DNA of 64,000 nucleotides, from assembly GCA_020080175.1 (NCBI GenBank), contig JAGHQL010000046.1:62001-126000 (forward strand), read 5' to 3'. Both the position numbers and the translations under genes were made by a program. Positions 34,419 through 48,395 of the stretch are shown piece after piece (positions within the stretch are counted from its first letter, which is position 1; every line of letters begins with the position of its first letter). Source of the stretch: Glutinoglossum americanum. Taxonomy: Eukaryota > Ascomycota > Geoglossomycetes > Geoglossales > Geoglossaceae. The notes below the pieces were generated by a model that did not search any database, was not told the origin of the DNA, and saw only the letters and a program-made list of their open reading frames with translations.

Positions 34419-37400
34419 TTAGAAGGGCGGAGCTTTCTTGTCAAGGGTTGTATCAGCAGCCTTTGCCGCGCCATCAGAAGCCGAGGGGGCTTCCAGTTGG
34501 CTTAACGTTCGGCTACTACTGCCGTATCTCCAGCCCTGCGAAATTATGGCTGGCTCATTTTCACTGTTGTTTCTCCTCGGCGACTTCCTGGCGGTGCCCA
34601 ACCCATTTTCAACTCGAGGCGGGATGGCGGTCTTGGGGGAAATCTGCTTTGCATCTGTCGTCAAAGCTTCGGCATTGGCGTTCGTTGCGGTGACTTGTGT
34701 GTCTAATCTATTCTTCGGCTTGTGAGAAGGGATACGCCTAAGATCTTTCATGGCAAACTTTGCTATCTCTTGACCGTCCTGCTGGAGATTTGGCATGGGT
34801 ATGGTCGGTTGGTAAAGATACTGCTCGAGCATATCCTTTAGGGTTGCGGCCTTGACGGGCTTGGCGAGATAGTTGTTCATTCCTGCCTCGAGACACTTCT
34901 CCCGGTCGCCTCTGGAAACCACAATTCTCCGTTAGCAATGTCTTCAGAGCCGCGGCGGATATTGTTTAAGCATTAACCGCATGCTTGCGCTTCCCGATGA
35001 TCTGGATTTCCTGCTCTTTGGGGGAATTGCTGGCCAGCTTGCGGGGGCTGTGAATGTCTGGGCCTGCTCGCTGGATCTCCGATAGCGAGAGGTTACGCCC
35101 ACTTCGGGAGTTTCTCTAAAGGAAATGAAAATTCTTTACATACCGGATGGCTGAAGCTGTCATAGCGATGACGCTGGCTGCCGTTAGAACATGAGCCTCT
35201 AGGCGTAAAGGGAAGGGGCGCTTACAGGACTCTCCGGACAGCAGGATCCTTGTCTTTTCGAATGACCTTCGTCGCCTCGTAGCCATCGAGAATAGGCATT
35301 TGAACCTGGAGAAGGGTCCGTCAAAACTACGCTTCAGAGACCTTTGTGGAACTGCTTACATCCATCAGTACTAGGTGATATGGGCGTCCTTCCTTAGCCT
35401 CTATTCGTAACGCCTCTACCGCCTCTAGTCCATTTTCGAAAGCGTCAACCCGAAACCCGAGCTTCTTCACAAACGAGAGTGCTATTTTCTGGTTGATTGG
35501 ATTATCCTCTGCGATGCATATTCGAATCTGATCTCGGGGTACTCGGGACAGGTCAACAAAGCTTGGGGACGATGGAACTGAGATCGCTTCCGTAGCGCGG
35601 GGCGAATAAATGGCCATCGGATCGGGTTGTCTTGTCGAGATCTCATCACTACCAGCTGTAGTCTCCATAGACCCTTTAGTAAATGTCAACGTGAAGTAAA
35701 CAGTGGTGCCAACGCCTTCTGTTGATTTCATCCAGATTCTCCCACCCATGACATTCTCAATCAGAGATTTGCAAATGCCTAGTCAAATCTCAGCTATCAT
35801 GCCCATATTCAGAGGGCCGGGTTAAAAACACTTACTGAGCCCAAGGCCAGTTCCACCGAATCTCCTAGCAGTTGACGAGTCCGCCTGGCTGAAGGGAAGA
35901 AACAGGCGTTTCAGCTGATCCTGGCTAATACCTATGCCGGTGTCTGCGATGGAGGTGGTTACTTGGATAGTATCTCTGGTCTCCCATTCAGTCGTTGAAC
36001 ATATAGTGACAGATCCGCTGGGTGTGAATTTGTATGAGTTACTGAGGAGATTCTGGGATACGTCAGCAATAGGAATAATGGAAGAGGTGTAGGATCGCAG
36101 ACCATCAAGATTTGGCGTAGTCTATAGAAGTCACCAACCACCACGAGTCCTGGGGGGAGACTAAGCTCTTCGATTACATCAAGTTGCGTATCGTGGTGGG
36201 TATACGCTAGAGCCCTGATCGTTTCACGAATCGCATCTTCGAGGTTAAAAGTACTAAGGGTAACCCTAACCTTGCCCGCCTCAAGTTTGGAAAAGTCCAA
36301 GATATCGTTGATCACTGTCAATAGCGTGTCCGCACAGACTCGGATCGAATCAGCAAATTCCTGCTGTTCGCTCGACATTTTCGTAGCTTTCAGCAATTCG
36401 GACATTCCAATGACTCCGTTGAGGGGAGTTCGCAGCTCATGGCTCACATTGGCCAGAAACATCGACTTGGCCTTGGAAGCTTCCTCCTTCAATTTCATAT
36501 TTCTATGGGCCTCTGCCTCAGCCACCTTCGCTTTAGCTTCTGCGTCCCTAGCCTTTGCAAGCGCTCGCTTTTGGGATTCTATCATCGATACGTTCGAAGC
36601 CGAAACTTTACGGATGCGCTTAAATAGCAAGGCATTGGCGATGCTGATGCCAATCTGGTTTGATAGAAGCTGGAGAACAGTGAGGTTCCGGTCTGTGAAG
36701 GAATTGGGCTGGCCTTCCAAGTATAGTACTCCGACCAAGGAGCTACCTCCGTGGATAATGGGCAAAGCAATAATAGACTTGCCTGCCCTGTTCTTAGCCA
36801 ACCAAGGCTCGGGAACATTGCTGAAACGCTCATCCTCGATGAGGTTGTGGAGAAAAACAACTTCCCGAAACCGTATCGCGTACAGCACAGTCTGTTGCGA
36901 TACCTGGTCCTCGACGTCTGAAAAGGGCCGGCCGGGAATGAAAGAAGTCACGCCATTTTCTGCGTCACCATATGCGGCAATGCTCCAACCGGTATCTTCA
37001 TCTTCGACGATAATAGCGGCGAAGTCGGCCTGTCCTCCTGTAGATTCAAGGATAATCTCGCACATCTTCGCTAGAAGCCGATCGATATCAACTTCGGAGG
37101 AAATAACCTGGCTGGAGGTAAGAATACTCGCTAGATCAATCATATCTAGGTTCGCAGAAGGAGGTAGCCCGGAGCTGGATCCCTTGCCATGGTCGGGTGA
37201 TTGCGCAGGTGAAAGCCAGGCTCGGGTTCTGTCTTGGCTGCACTCATTGCCAAAGTCCAGCGTCCGTTGTGGGTCGTTTTCGTCCGTGTCTAGTCGGAAT
37301 TGTGCGTTCGACGAATCTCCTAGAAAGTCTGTCTGACAAGCTGCGTCGGCTCTCCTGAAGTAAGTAAAACCCTTTAGCAGGCGCTCGTGCTTCTTGGAGA

Positions 37401-40400
37401 CATGGCCTGCTTTGCCGCTGGCGCCGATCTGATGGTAGGTGGCTATGGAATCCTCGATGAAGTTTCGGGCAGCCCGCCGCGATCCTCGCCGAAGACAAAA
37501 CTCTCCCATCAGCTCATTAGTCAGAGCTTCTTCAACTAGGAAGCTGTGCATCTGGGCGTGGTCGAGGGCAGCTTCATAACTCCTCAATGAGCTACCATAG
37601 TCTCCAACCACCTCGCTCAACTCCGCATTTAGTAGTTCTGACCACATGAAGTAGTTGATGTTATTGACGGCCTGCCAATCTTCAATTTCCTTCTTGTATT
37701 TTCGGATCCTAGCTATGGCCTCTATAGCAGACTGCTGGTCGGCTGTCGGTTGATCTCGCCGAAGCACAGCGAGTAAGGATAGGGAGAGGTACTGTGACGG
37801 TGGATAAGCATTAGCGAACTTATTTTCTCCGACCTGGGTAAGAGGCGCAGGGGGAAGTGGGGACTCACAAACAACAAGAATCTTGTGGACCTTAATGAGA
37901 AAAGGAGATCCAAGTTCTGAATGCACTGGCTGCCACATTCGATAGCGCGGTCATAATGCCCATAGAGGTATAAAGGGGCTATTGCAAAACTGAAATACGT
38001 GAATAGGGGTCTATCACCGTTCGAAGACACCTCCTCATCAGAGATTTTCCTGATGTATTTTTGGGAATCGTGAGTTTCGTCTGAGAGGATTTCCAGTGGT
38101 GAGAGTATTTGGGTCTTGCCCATTAAGGCCTTTGCCGTTTGCCAAACTGAGATAACTATTGTTCCGCCGCGAGTGTCATCGGACCAAGCCGGGGCCTCCT
38201 CTGTGACGTAAGCGCAGAAAGATTCAATATCCTCCAAATCTTCCACACAGTAGAACTTGGTCATTGCCGTCGCTCCGAGGGAGATAAGAGTCAGTGTCCT
38301 ATCTCCAGCCATTACACTATTCTCTGTAGCAGTTTCCAGTTGAGGGATTGTATCTCGGATATGGTCCCGAAGATGGCCTACGAAAATTGGATATATGGTG
38401 CCCCCTCGCCCGCTTGTGTGAGGATCGTGTGATCTATCAATCAAATATAACGATATTTCTCCCATCTCAGTGGCGAACTGAATCATACTGAACCTGGTCA
38501 CTGCTATCATAGCTAGGTGAGTGTATCCTACACCGGCTTGAACGAATGCGCCACGGTCAAGGTGCAAGCTCACAAGCTCGAGCGCCAAGCTATAAAACAA
38601 TAGGGAGTCGGACCAATAGCAACCGCTAACCATCTCCACGAGAACCGCTCCGATGGCTACTAGTACCGGATCATCGCCTCGAGGTGCCTGTAACAGCTCC
38701 GCACGGTCGATGGTTTGCAGCCTATGACGGAGCTTATGAAATGCATCATCGCACTCTTCCCAGGTAATATCCTCCCTGATCTGGAGCCCAAGGGTTGACA
38801 AGCATTGCCTTAGGGATTGCACGCATCCAAAATAGTCGCGTCGTTGAGCGAAGAGACGGCTTTGGAGAACCCATGATGGGGCTTTATCGACCGGCGTTTT
38901 GGCCTCGCTGAAAGTGACTTGAAGGATTGAAAGGGCCTCATGAAGGTGTCCCTGATACCAGTAGCATTCTGCAGCTCGAATGAATAGTTGTAGCGTCTCA
39001 TTATAATAGACATCAGGGAGCCCATCCGTCCATGGATCTGGTTGTAGGAGCTGTATGCAGTATCGATAATAGTTGATTGCCGCATGACGCGCTCCGCTCT
39101 CACTGGCCTTCTGCGCGGCCTGAAATAACAAATCCCTAAACTCTTTCCTGGCAGAATATCGCTTTAAAATAAGGGGGACAGCTTGGCACACATGATCGCT
39201 TCGAACATATATATCCTTTTCGTCTGGGTAGTATTTCATCATTACCTGAGCGACGATGAGGTGCATCTTTTGGATGTTCTGACACTCCCGGAGCGATGCA
39301 GCGGCTTGAACATATCGGTCATGTGCAAAGCGGAATATGTCGTCCTCATTAGTGGCCAATATAACATAGGATTGTAGGGCACACTGCAATCCGCCAACGG
39401 CATCCTCATGCGATAGATTGACAAGTTTGCCCCCACAACCCGACATTGGTTGAGTACTGCCATCATCGTAGTAGTCAAATTCTCCGCTCAGCAGTTTCTG
39501 GACCAAGCTGAATGAAAAGGAGGTTCCGAGCAGAGAAGACCAAGCCAGAATCGATGTAGCTGAGCTGGGAAGCTCCTGAAGCCTCTTTGTGATGAAATCG
39601 GTGTTAAGGACTTCCGCATAGTTCGGGGTCTCAAACTCTTTAAAGACACGGTCCAAATCGTACATCCATGAACTTGACTTCCAGTCGTACCATAAAGCAC
39701 TTTTGCGGTGGCAGGTATCGAGCATCTCGCGCATGTAGAAAGGATTTCCTTGTGTCTTTTCTTGAAGAACAGCGGCAAGGGGAATGGCGTATTCCCTGGG
39801 TCGATAGAGCGTCGCTGCTACATAGTCCACAATGTTTTCTTCATTTAGCGGAGGCAGTTTGATCTTCGTAATCGTAGCATTCTCGGATTCAAGAACCAAC
39901 CGGACTTTCTCCCCTAAAATTTCCCGCTCCCGGTAGGTGACTATCAGGACAAGCCGTATCTTCGAATTAACTATGTTAGAGATAAGCTCAAGACTCTCTT
40001 CGTCAGCAAACTGCAAGTCGTCTAGACAGAGACAGATAAATTTATGTTGGGCGAAAAGCCTCAAGACTTCCAAGAATGTGTTCATAAACCTCAGTGATCT
40101 GGTTGAGGATCCTCCGCGGAGAAATTCCGACGCGGGTCGGGAGCCAGAATTCGCATTGAAGATACTGCTCCTGAGGCTTGAAGGTGAGGATTCTCTCCGC
40201 TTGAGCTCTACAACCGAGGACTTCCTAGAAGAGTAATGGTGTGTGCTAATTGAGTTTGATTTACTCAAGCCGGTGGGTTGGCCGAGCAGAAATTCTGGTA
40301 AATCCAGCATGCGGTGCAGAACTGCCCAGTGGGGTCTCACATAAGATCTAACTGTTTGGTGAAATTCTGTGGTTACTTCACTTTCTGAGAATAGCTGTTT

Positions 40401-42299
40401 GAAAAGGCTAGAGAGTAACCTCAAGACTGGGCCGAAAGGGGTCTTCTGTGCTTGATCGAACTTTGCAGATGCGAAGTAACCATGGCGCCGTGCTTCTACT
40501 GAGATGCTCCGGGAAAGGGTGGACTTTCCCATGCCACCTGCCCCAGCTATGCTAACCACTTCACAACGGCCACTTTGCCGAAGCTTCTGGCTATTGCGTC
40601 TCCGAGCCAAGGAATCTCGGCTGTGGCTGGGATGCCTGTGCAAATCTACTACGCCTTCGGTATCCGCACTTTCCCCTCTTGTTCGAGAGAGCTTGTTATT
40701 CGAGGAGGTTTGACCAGAGGAGGAATCACCATTGCCTTCTGGAATCGACCCGAGGTGATTCGCTGTACTAGCAGAACCTTGAGCTTGTCCGGTGTTTGAC
40801 CTCGACCCGGCTTCACCGCCGTGGGAACTTGCACCGTCGCTTGATCCATCGCCGTTGTCAAGTCGCCCTTCAGAGACGGATGAATTGGAGCCAATGCTGA
40901 ATAAACTATTTTTCTGGGGATTGGACGCACCATTAGCAACACCACTGGTTGCGCTATGTCGTTTTGAGACTTTCTCAATTACCCTGACGATTTTGTCGTG
41001 TTCTTCTTTACGTCCAATCATCGACGAGGGCAGGCAGAAGGTTGACGACACGTCACGGATTCCAACTTTGAAGTTTTGAAGTCCCTCGGAGTTCCCGTCA
41101 GCGAGTAGCTTCTGAACCTCGAGAAGATCGCGCTTCAAGCCACTGGTTGAGTGATATCGCTCGTCAATCTGTTTCATAGTCATCTTCTGGATAATTTGGC
41201 TTAAGCAAAGTGGTATATCTAGTCTCTTTGAACAAACTGGCGGAATACGGCGGGCCAGGACACTTTGGACAATCTCCATGGGTGTCTCACCCTCAAAGGG
41301 CCACTGTCGGGTAAGCAATATCCAAAGGAGGACACCTAGACTATATATGTCTGTTCGGCTGTCTGGGTCGGCTTGCATGCGGCCAGTCATCTCTGGAGCG
41401 ATATACTGAAGTTTATTGCTGGCGCCGACTTCTTTAGACAAAGTAGACCAGCCCTTGCTTGTAAGATAGTGCTCAAATGAGCGTGCTCCAGAGCCGAAAT
41501 TGACAAGCTTCACGAGCGAGGTTTGGGCGTTAAAGTGAAATGCATCTCCACGTAATTCTCCGTGCACAATGCCTTGTCCATGGTGGAGGAGTTCTAGGCA
41601 CTCGCAGGCACCTATTGCAAAATCCAGGAAAAGAGGCAGTGGAATCTCTCCCAGAAATTGAGACGTGCTGCGCCCATGCCCAGACAGTCTTGTAGGTCCG
41701 AACCAGGCCGGGCCGAAGTTGATTAACTCTTGTAGATAGTTGGGACCAGGAGACTCAAATATTGAGACTACGATCAGGCCGTGGTCTCCTTGGTGGCTCG
41801 ATAGGAGAATAAGGTCAATAGGTTTCACTATGTGCTTGCAGTCGGGGTCTGATGTTTGTGAAATCGACTTGCAGAGATGGTATTCACGCTCCAAGCGGAG
41901 TGCCCGAGTGGAAATGCTAGCAAAAACCCGTAGACTGCCCTCTTTTAACGGCAAGCTAGCATCGCTACCATCATCGCTTGTTGGGTGAGGGAACGAAGAT
42001 CTAGAGTGAAGACGTGGAGAATCTTTGTTAGAGTTAGACTTTGTTGCCTCTGAGGATGAAGCGGTTGACAGTGCATCAGGTTCGGCGTCGCGTACACCAT
42101 ATATGTACCAGTTGTTGTAGCTCTAGACAGACAGATATTAGCTACTACTAGAAAAGTCTAGTCGACGAAAAGGGAATCTTACAGAGTGTAGAGGAGTATG
42201 AGTTTCATCCCAAGTATACCCGGGAATTTGCGCGAGCCGCTCGAACAACCGTGGGGGAGGGCTTGGATATTCTTCCACGTTGCTGTTGCCGTCCTCCAT
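34419..42299 (-). CDS. Group X hybrid histidine kinase (CHK1/Phk type)
   Basis: There are eight exons on the minus strand: 42299-42183, 42122-37869, 37791-36103, 36052-35836, 35778-35360, 35305-35226, 35173-35144 and 34911-34419, giving 2,432 residues. Domains: protein-kinase-like fold at ~100-375; AAA-type ATPase with Walker [10 protein letters not shown] at ~565 and Walker [12 protein letters not shown] at ~740; a long helical repeat region; GAF ~1695-1850; HisKA with [20 protein letters not shown] at ~1905; HATPase with DTGIGIS and GGTGLGLS; receiver with AEDNPINQ and phospho-acceptor LVLMDVQMP near 2232. This is the architecture of fungal group X kinases (Candida Chk1, fission yeast Mak2/Mak3), which feed the Ypd1 phosphorelay in oxidative stress and development. 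The kinase-like domain has HGELRGD instead of HRDLKxxN and NFGSG instead of DFG, so it is probably inactive. Confidence 0.95.
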
Positions 42300-43491
42300 T
42301 CTGGGCTCTTATGTGTTGAGGGAATGAATGCGCGTTATGTTCATGGTCAGGGCCGAGTGCCCACCACGGTAATGTGATATTAAATTTTGAACCAGTAGTC
42401 CACTGCGATAAGCTCTGAACTAGAAGAACGAGACGAGAATAGATATATGTAGTTAGGATATAACGCTAGATCTTTTGCCGTACGGTCTCAGCTGAACCAG
42501 TACCGAGAGAGTCCACGATTATAATGGCGCAGCTGCAAGACTTGGCACCAAGAATTATCTCTATGCGATGCAATGGATTAGAAATCTAGAGTCCGTTTAA
42601 GGAGTGGGTCCAGGACCTGGAGAAATGCACGACCGCTCAAACTGGCCGGATGCGCTTTGTTATTGGTCGGCCTTTCCTATCTCAAATCTCGAATGCGATA
42701 TCGTGTCTGGTGGTGTTGGTGTTCACTTTCGGTAGTGGCGCAATGATGCGTGGGGCTCTGCTCACAGGCAGCCGCCTAGGATAAAAGTTAGTTGCGCTGG
42801 CCACCCGCAATGATGCATAAAACTAATTAGCCCCAACATGTACCTATGCACGAGTACTGCCGTTGTGTTACACAACACTCAAGTTCACAACGTCATGCTC
42901 TCTATTTTTGGTAACGTCTCTACCTCTAGGTCGGGATACAGGAGAATGTTAGAATAGTCTATGCTTCACCAAGTGAGCTTGAGATCGCTAGATGAAAGTT
43001 GATCCGTAGGCGGCAAATAACTCTAGGAGCTGGAGCAGAAAATAATCGCTATACGGTGGGCTTTTATCGAATGAACAATGATAGTTATCGTGATTCCTAT
43101 CCATATTTTTATCTCTACCGACGTGAGTGATTCCAAGGGACCAAAAGCAAGACAACACCATAGGAAACAGGGGAAACCTATGTCGAGAGGGGGGAATAAT
43201 GGGGAGCCCCTTGTGGGTGAAAAAGGAGTATCCGGTGGCCCCAGCTGTGCACATTTTTGAATTTAGAGAACAGGATTAGAAAGGTATATAAGACCACAGG
43301 CCATGGGCTCAAATTCTCGCAATGCAAACCTAGGATTTGAATGAAAAGCATTCCCATGGAAAAAAAGGAGAAAAAAAGGGAGGGGCCCTGACTTCTAGCC
43401 ATCGCCGTTTCCTTTAGTGGAAAGTCTAAATAGATACAGAAAGACTAAAACTATAGACTCGCATTAAATACCCGGCAAGAGAAAGGCCTAT
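42300..43491. other. Intergenic region between the histidine kinase and transporter genes
   Basis: No exon is supported. It contains the upstream region of the histidine kinase and the 3' UTR of the transporter. Composition is ordinary, in contrast with the low-complexity block to the left. Confidence 0.4.
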
Positions 43492-45079
43492 TTAGGAGCC
43501 GTTTCCGCCCCAAAGAGAACCAAAGAACCCTGCCGCGTCCTTTGGTTGTTTCTCATCTTCTGCTGTGACATAGTCATAGTAACGGGTGTTGGAAAGCGCA
43601 ATGGTGAGGATGAAGAATCCCAAACACACGGTAGTGAAGACGAGTATCCTGCGCACCACAGGGCGGCGATTGCCGTACTCTGACCATGCCATGCTCCTCT
43701 CGCGAAAGAATTCCTTGAGCTTTTCGCCGCCAAGTTTGTAATGGACGAGGCCTCCGAGGGCAATACTATATCCAAAGACTTGTAGGCCAGTGATGGTAGT
43801 CCCCCATATGAGGATGGATGCTAGGACAAGGAGGACATCTTTGAGGACTCCGCAGAGTGTTAGAACAAGGGATGAGGTTTTGCCAATCTTTGTGAAATTA
43901 CTGTCAGTCAAATTCTCTTCTTCAGTGGGATTGAACATACCAAAAATACGGCAGACACGTTGAGAAGGAACGCAACCAATGCGTTGGCAAATAGTGTCCC
44001 CAGACCGAGATTTAGGAAATCGCTCATATGTACCCTGGGAACCTCGAAAACCAGGCTAACGCAGAAGTTCATAATGGTGCAGACGGGTGCAAAGTAGTAG
44101 AGGGATACTAGAGGATCCATTTTGTATTCAGATCCATTCAGCAGTTTCTGGACCATGACTAAACGGGTAGCTTCGAATGCTATGCCTCCGCATTGGAAGA
44201 GAAATCCTATCAGATGGAATTTGATCTCGCCAAATGAAGCAATAACCACACCGATAACGATAAAAGATACATTGAAGAGTAACTTCATGTTGATCGAATC
44301 TGCCCCCAAGAGCCAGCCCGCGAGGAGGACAGCTACGGGGGTCGTTGCCTGATGAGATGCTCTGATTAAAGCGTGTTGGTAATGGGAGAAGGCGCTTTTA
44401 TCTTACCTTTAACATCTGGATAAATGCCACACTCAGGTATAGGTAAGTGAGGTTACCACAAATCAGGCTCAAGCTGAAACACAGCCCGATGGGGACAATC
44501 GCTCTGAGGTAAACGCGACCGGTCATCTTGACTGTTTTCCGTCCATCGAGAAGAGTTGTCGTTCGCGCAAGGAGTTGCGTTGCGATTGTGGCAAAGAGTA
44601 GATGCCATGTGGTCAAGATTATAGCTGTAGCGCCAAATCATTAGAATTTATCGGGAGGGGAGGTCTAACGAAAGAGAGGCATACGGAAACCTATTGCGTG
44701 AGATATTAGCTGATTACCGCCTCCATCTGGGATAGGGTGAGGATAGACTCACGGAAATTAGCAGAATCTAGAATCCATTTGTTGAAGAGAATCACACTCG
44801 AGCTCATTGTTATCCATATTCTGAACAAGAAGGTCCGAGGTTAGTTACACTTGGGAAAACCCATTGCGCTGGCTCTGGGTTGAGAGGTCCTCCAGAGCAA
44901 TTTGCCCCGTTCGAAACCCAAGGTCTTTTAACTTACACCACGTAAAAAGCTGCCGGCAGCGATGACCTCTGCGCTGTTGATCTCTCAGCTGCTGGGTTGA
45001 CAACCGGAAGCACCTGTGGGGGTTCTTGAGGTGATCTGATCTCATCCTGAGACGACCGTACTTTTTCTTCGATACCCAT
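43492..45079 (-). CDS. glfB: Triose-phosphate/nucleotide-sugar transporter, probable Golgi UDP-galactofuranose transporter
   Basis: There are six exons on the minus strand: 45079-44937, 44820-44753, 44690-44685, 44624-44407, 44348-43941 and 43887-43492, giving 412 residues. After a ~40-residue polar tail come about ten membrane segments. Motifs include SSSVILFNKWIL, RTTTLLDGRKTVKMTGRVYL, TYLYLSVAFIQMLKATTPV, VSLYYFAPVC, FLLNVSAVFLIGKTSSLVLT and LCGVLKDVLLVLAS, the signature of the TPT/DUF250 group of drug/metabolite transporters. The third exon is only 6 nt (GTTTCC) and completes RFP before IILTTWHL. The gene is divergent from UDP-galactopyranose mutase with 483 bp between starts; in Aspergillus fumigatus the UDP-Galf transporter GlfB is encoded next to glfA (established), which is the basis for the substrate call. 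The family call is firm; the substrate is inferred. Confidence 0.88.
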
Positions 45080-45562
45080 GACGACTTATGAACCGACGTG
45101 AAAAAGACGTGGCTTCTGCAATAGCAAGATGGAGAAGTATGTCGGTAGTAGCGAGAGATTTTGGGGCAAGACTCGGGACAAAAATAACGGTCTTTCTAAC
45201 GAACGACAGCTAATATGGGACGTATTGGATGTTGATGGGTCTTTGATGTGGATTAAGTTGGTTGCCCCTATGGTGGTTATTGCGGAATACCGCTTATGCT
45301 TAGTGGAGGCAGATCTGCAAGTAAGCTTGGTGCCACGATCAGATATGTCGGGTCGAGATTGGTTGGAGCGATTCCGCGCTAAAATTAAATGTGAACTGAG
45401 TGGCACAAGTGTTTGAATATTGAATCCTAATGTGCTCCCTACTCTGCACAACCTGTTGAGAAAAGTTGCCGGATAGTCACCTAAAGTGTTCATCACTGTT
45501 ATCTACCGATTCCTTTGTTCATATACACCGAACCTGTGTACAACACTCTACTTAGTGGCACG
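45080..45562. promoter_or_regulatory. Divergent promoter shared by glfB and glfA
   Basis: This 483-bp stretch lies between two start codons pointing outward. No coding sequence is supported within it. Shared control of UDP-Galf synthesis and transport is plausible; I could not identify a specific factor site. Confidence 0.55.
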
Positions 45563-47418
<1,856 letters not shown>

Positions 47419-48395
47419 GGGGTGCTGGAAAATATGGTGGTTATACCCTGTTATCTTTAGCGGTGGAAAATAGAATTGCCCTGGTTTAATAGATTGGTGG
47501 TTTTTTTTTCCTGGTTCTAGTACTCTTCCGCCATTTTTAGGTTCTTCAAAAAAAAAACCTTTTCCCTTCTTATCCATGCACCAGAATTAGATGATTGAAG
47601 GTAACCCCAAGATACCTTGTCATTTAGCACCTCTGATGTATTTTTTTTTTCCCGCTTCCGCCTCAGCCTAGCAATGACACTGGAGGCTTAGATTCTAGAC
47701 AATAGATTCAGAATTACAAAGGAACAGGACGTAGAAAGTTGAGTCATGTGTCAGTCTAATAGGCTTGTGCTCGGAACTGCTATCTATTTTCAGGGATATA
47801 ATTAAGATCACCGTTTTTGTTAACGAAGTAGAGTAAGGGCATTCTCATCTTGACTACGTGAAAAAGAGGGAAGGTTTAACTGGGGTACTTGAATAAATGT
47901 ATCTTAAAGTTTATTTAGGTGGCGTTGATATTTGGGCAGCGTGTTAGAAGAGAACGGGTTTTAGGGAAATGGGAAAATAGACACGTGCTGCCCTCAGCTT
48001 TGAACTAGGTGAAACAAAGGAAAAAAGTTCAATCGCCAAAATGCTAAGTTGTTTGTTGTACTGCGCTGTGCCGTATTGAAGATTAAAGACATCAGTGGGG
48101 AAGCTTCACGGGAACAGAAAGCGACAAGGACAATGGGTGAAAGAAAATGTGGAGTTGTGACGAACCAACATAGATGTTCAAGTCATCTTAAGAAAAATGA
48201 AAATAAAAATATGATTCCCAAGCAATCCAGCCAGCATGACCTCTACAGAAAAAAAAAGGAAAATATGGCCCCTCCATTTCTGCATTTATTCCATTAAACA
48301 ACTCCCATGCCGACTTAACGGACGCACCTCTCGCGTCTTGGGAACGGAAGGGGAAAGGGAAGATCTTAGAAAAGGATATAAGGAAGAACGGGGTT
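47419..48395. other. Intergenic region between converging glfA and PDK1 genes
   Basis: No exon is supported. Several T and A tracts of 8-10 lie at ~47500-47560 and ~47641-47650, in keeping with 3' UTR and terminator sequence of two convergent genes. Confidence 0.45.

Noticed and set aside
36258-36276. Telomere-like GGGTAACCCTAACC
   Set aside because: It is a chance match inside the coding exon of the histidine kinase, not a repeat.
36272-37336. Open frame of 354 codons on the plus strand
   Set aside because: It lies opposite the GAF and HisKA exons of the histidine kinase, whose domain motifs read clearly on the minus strand.
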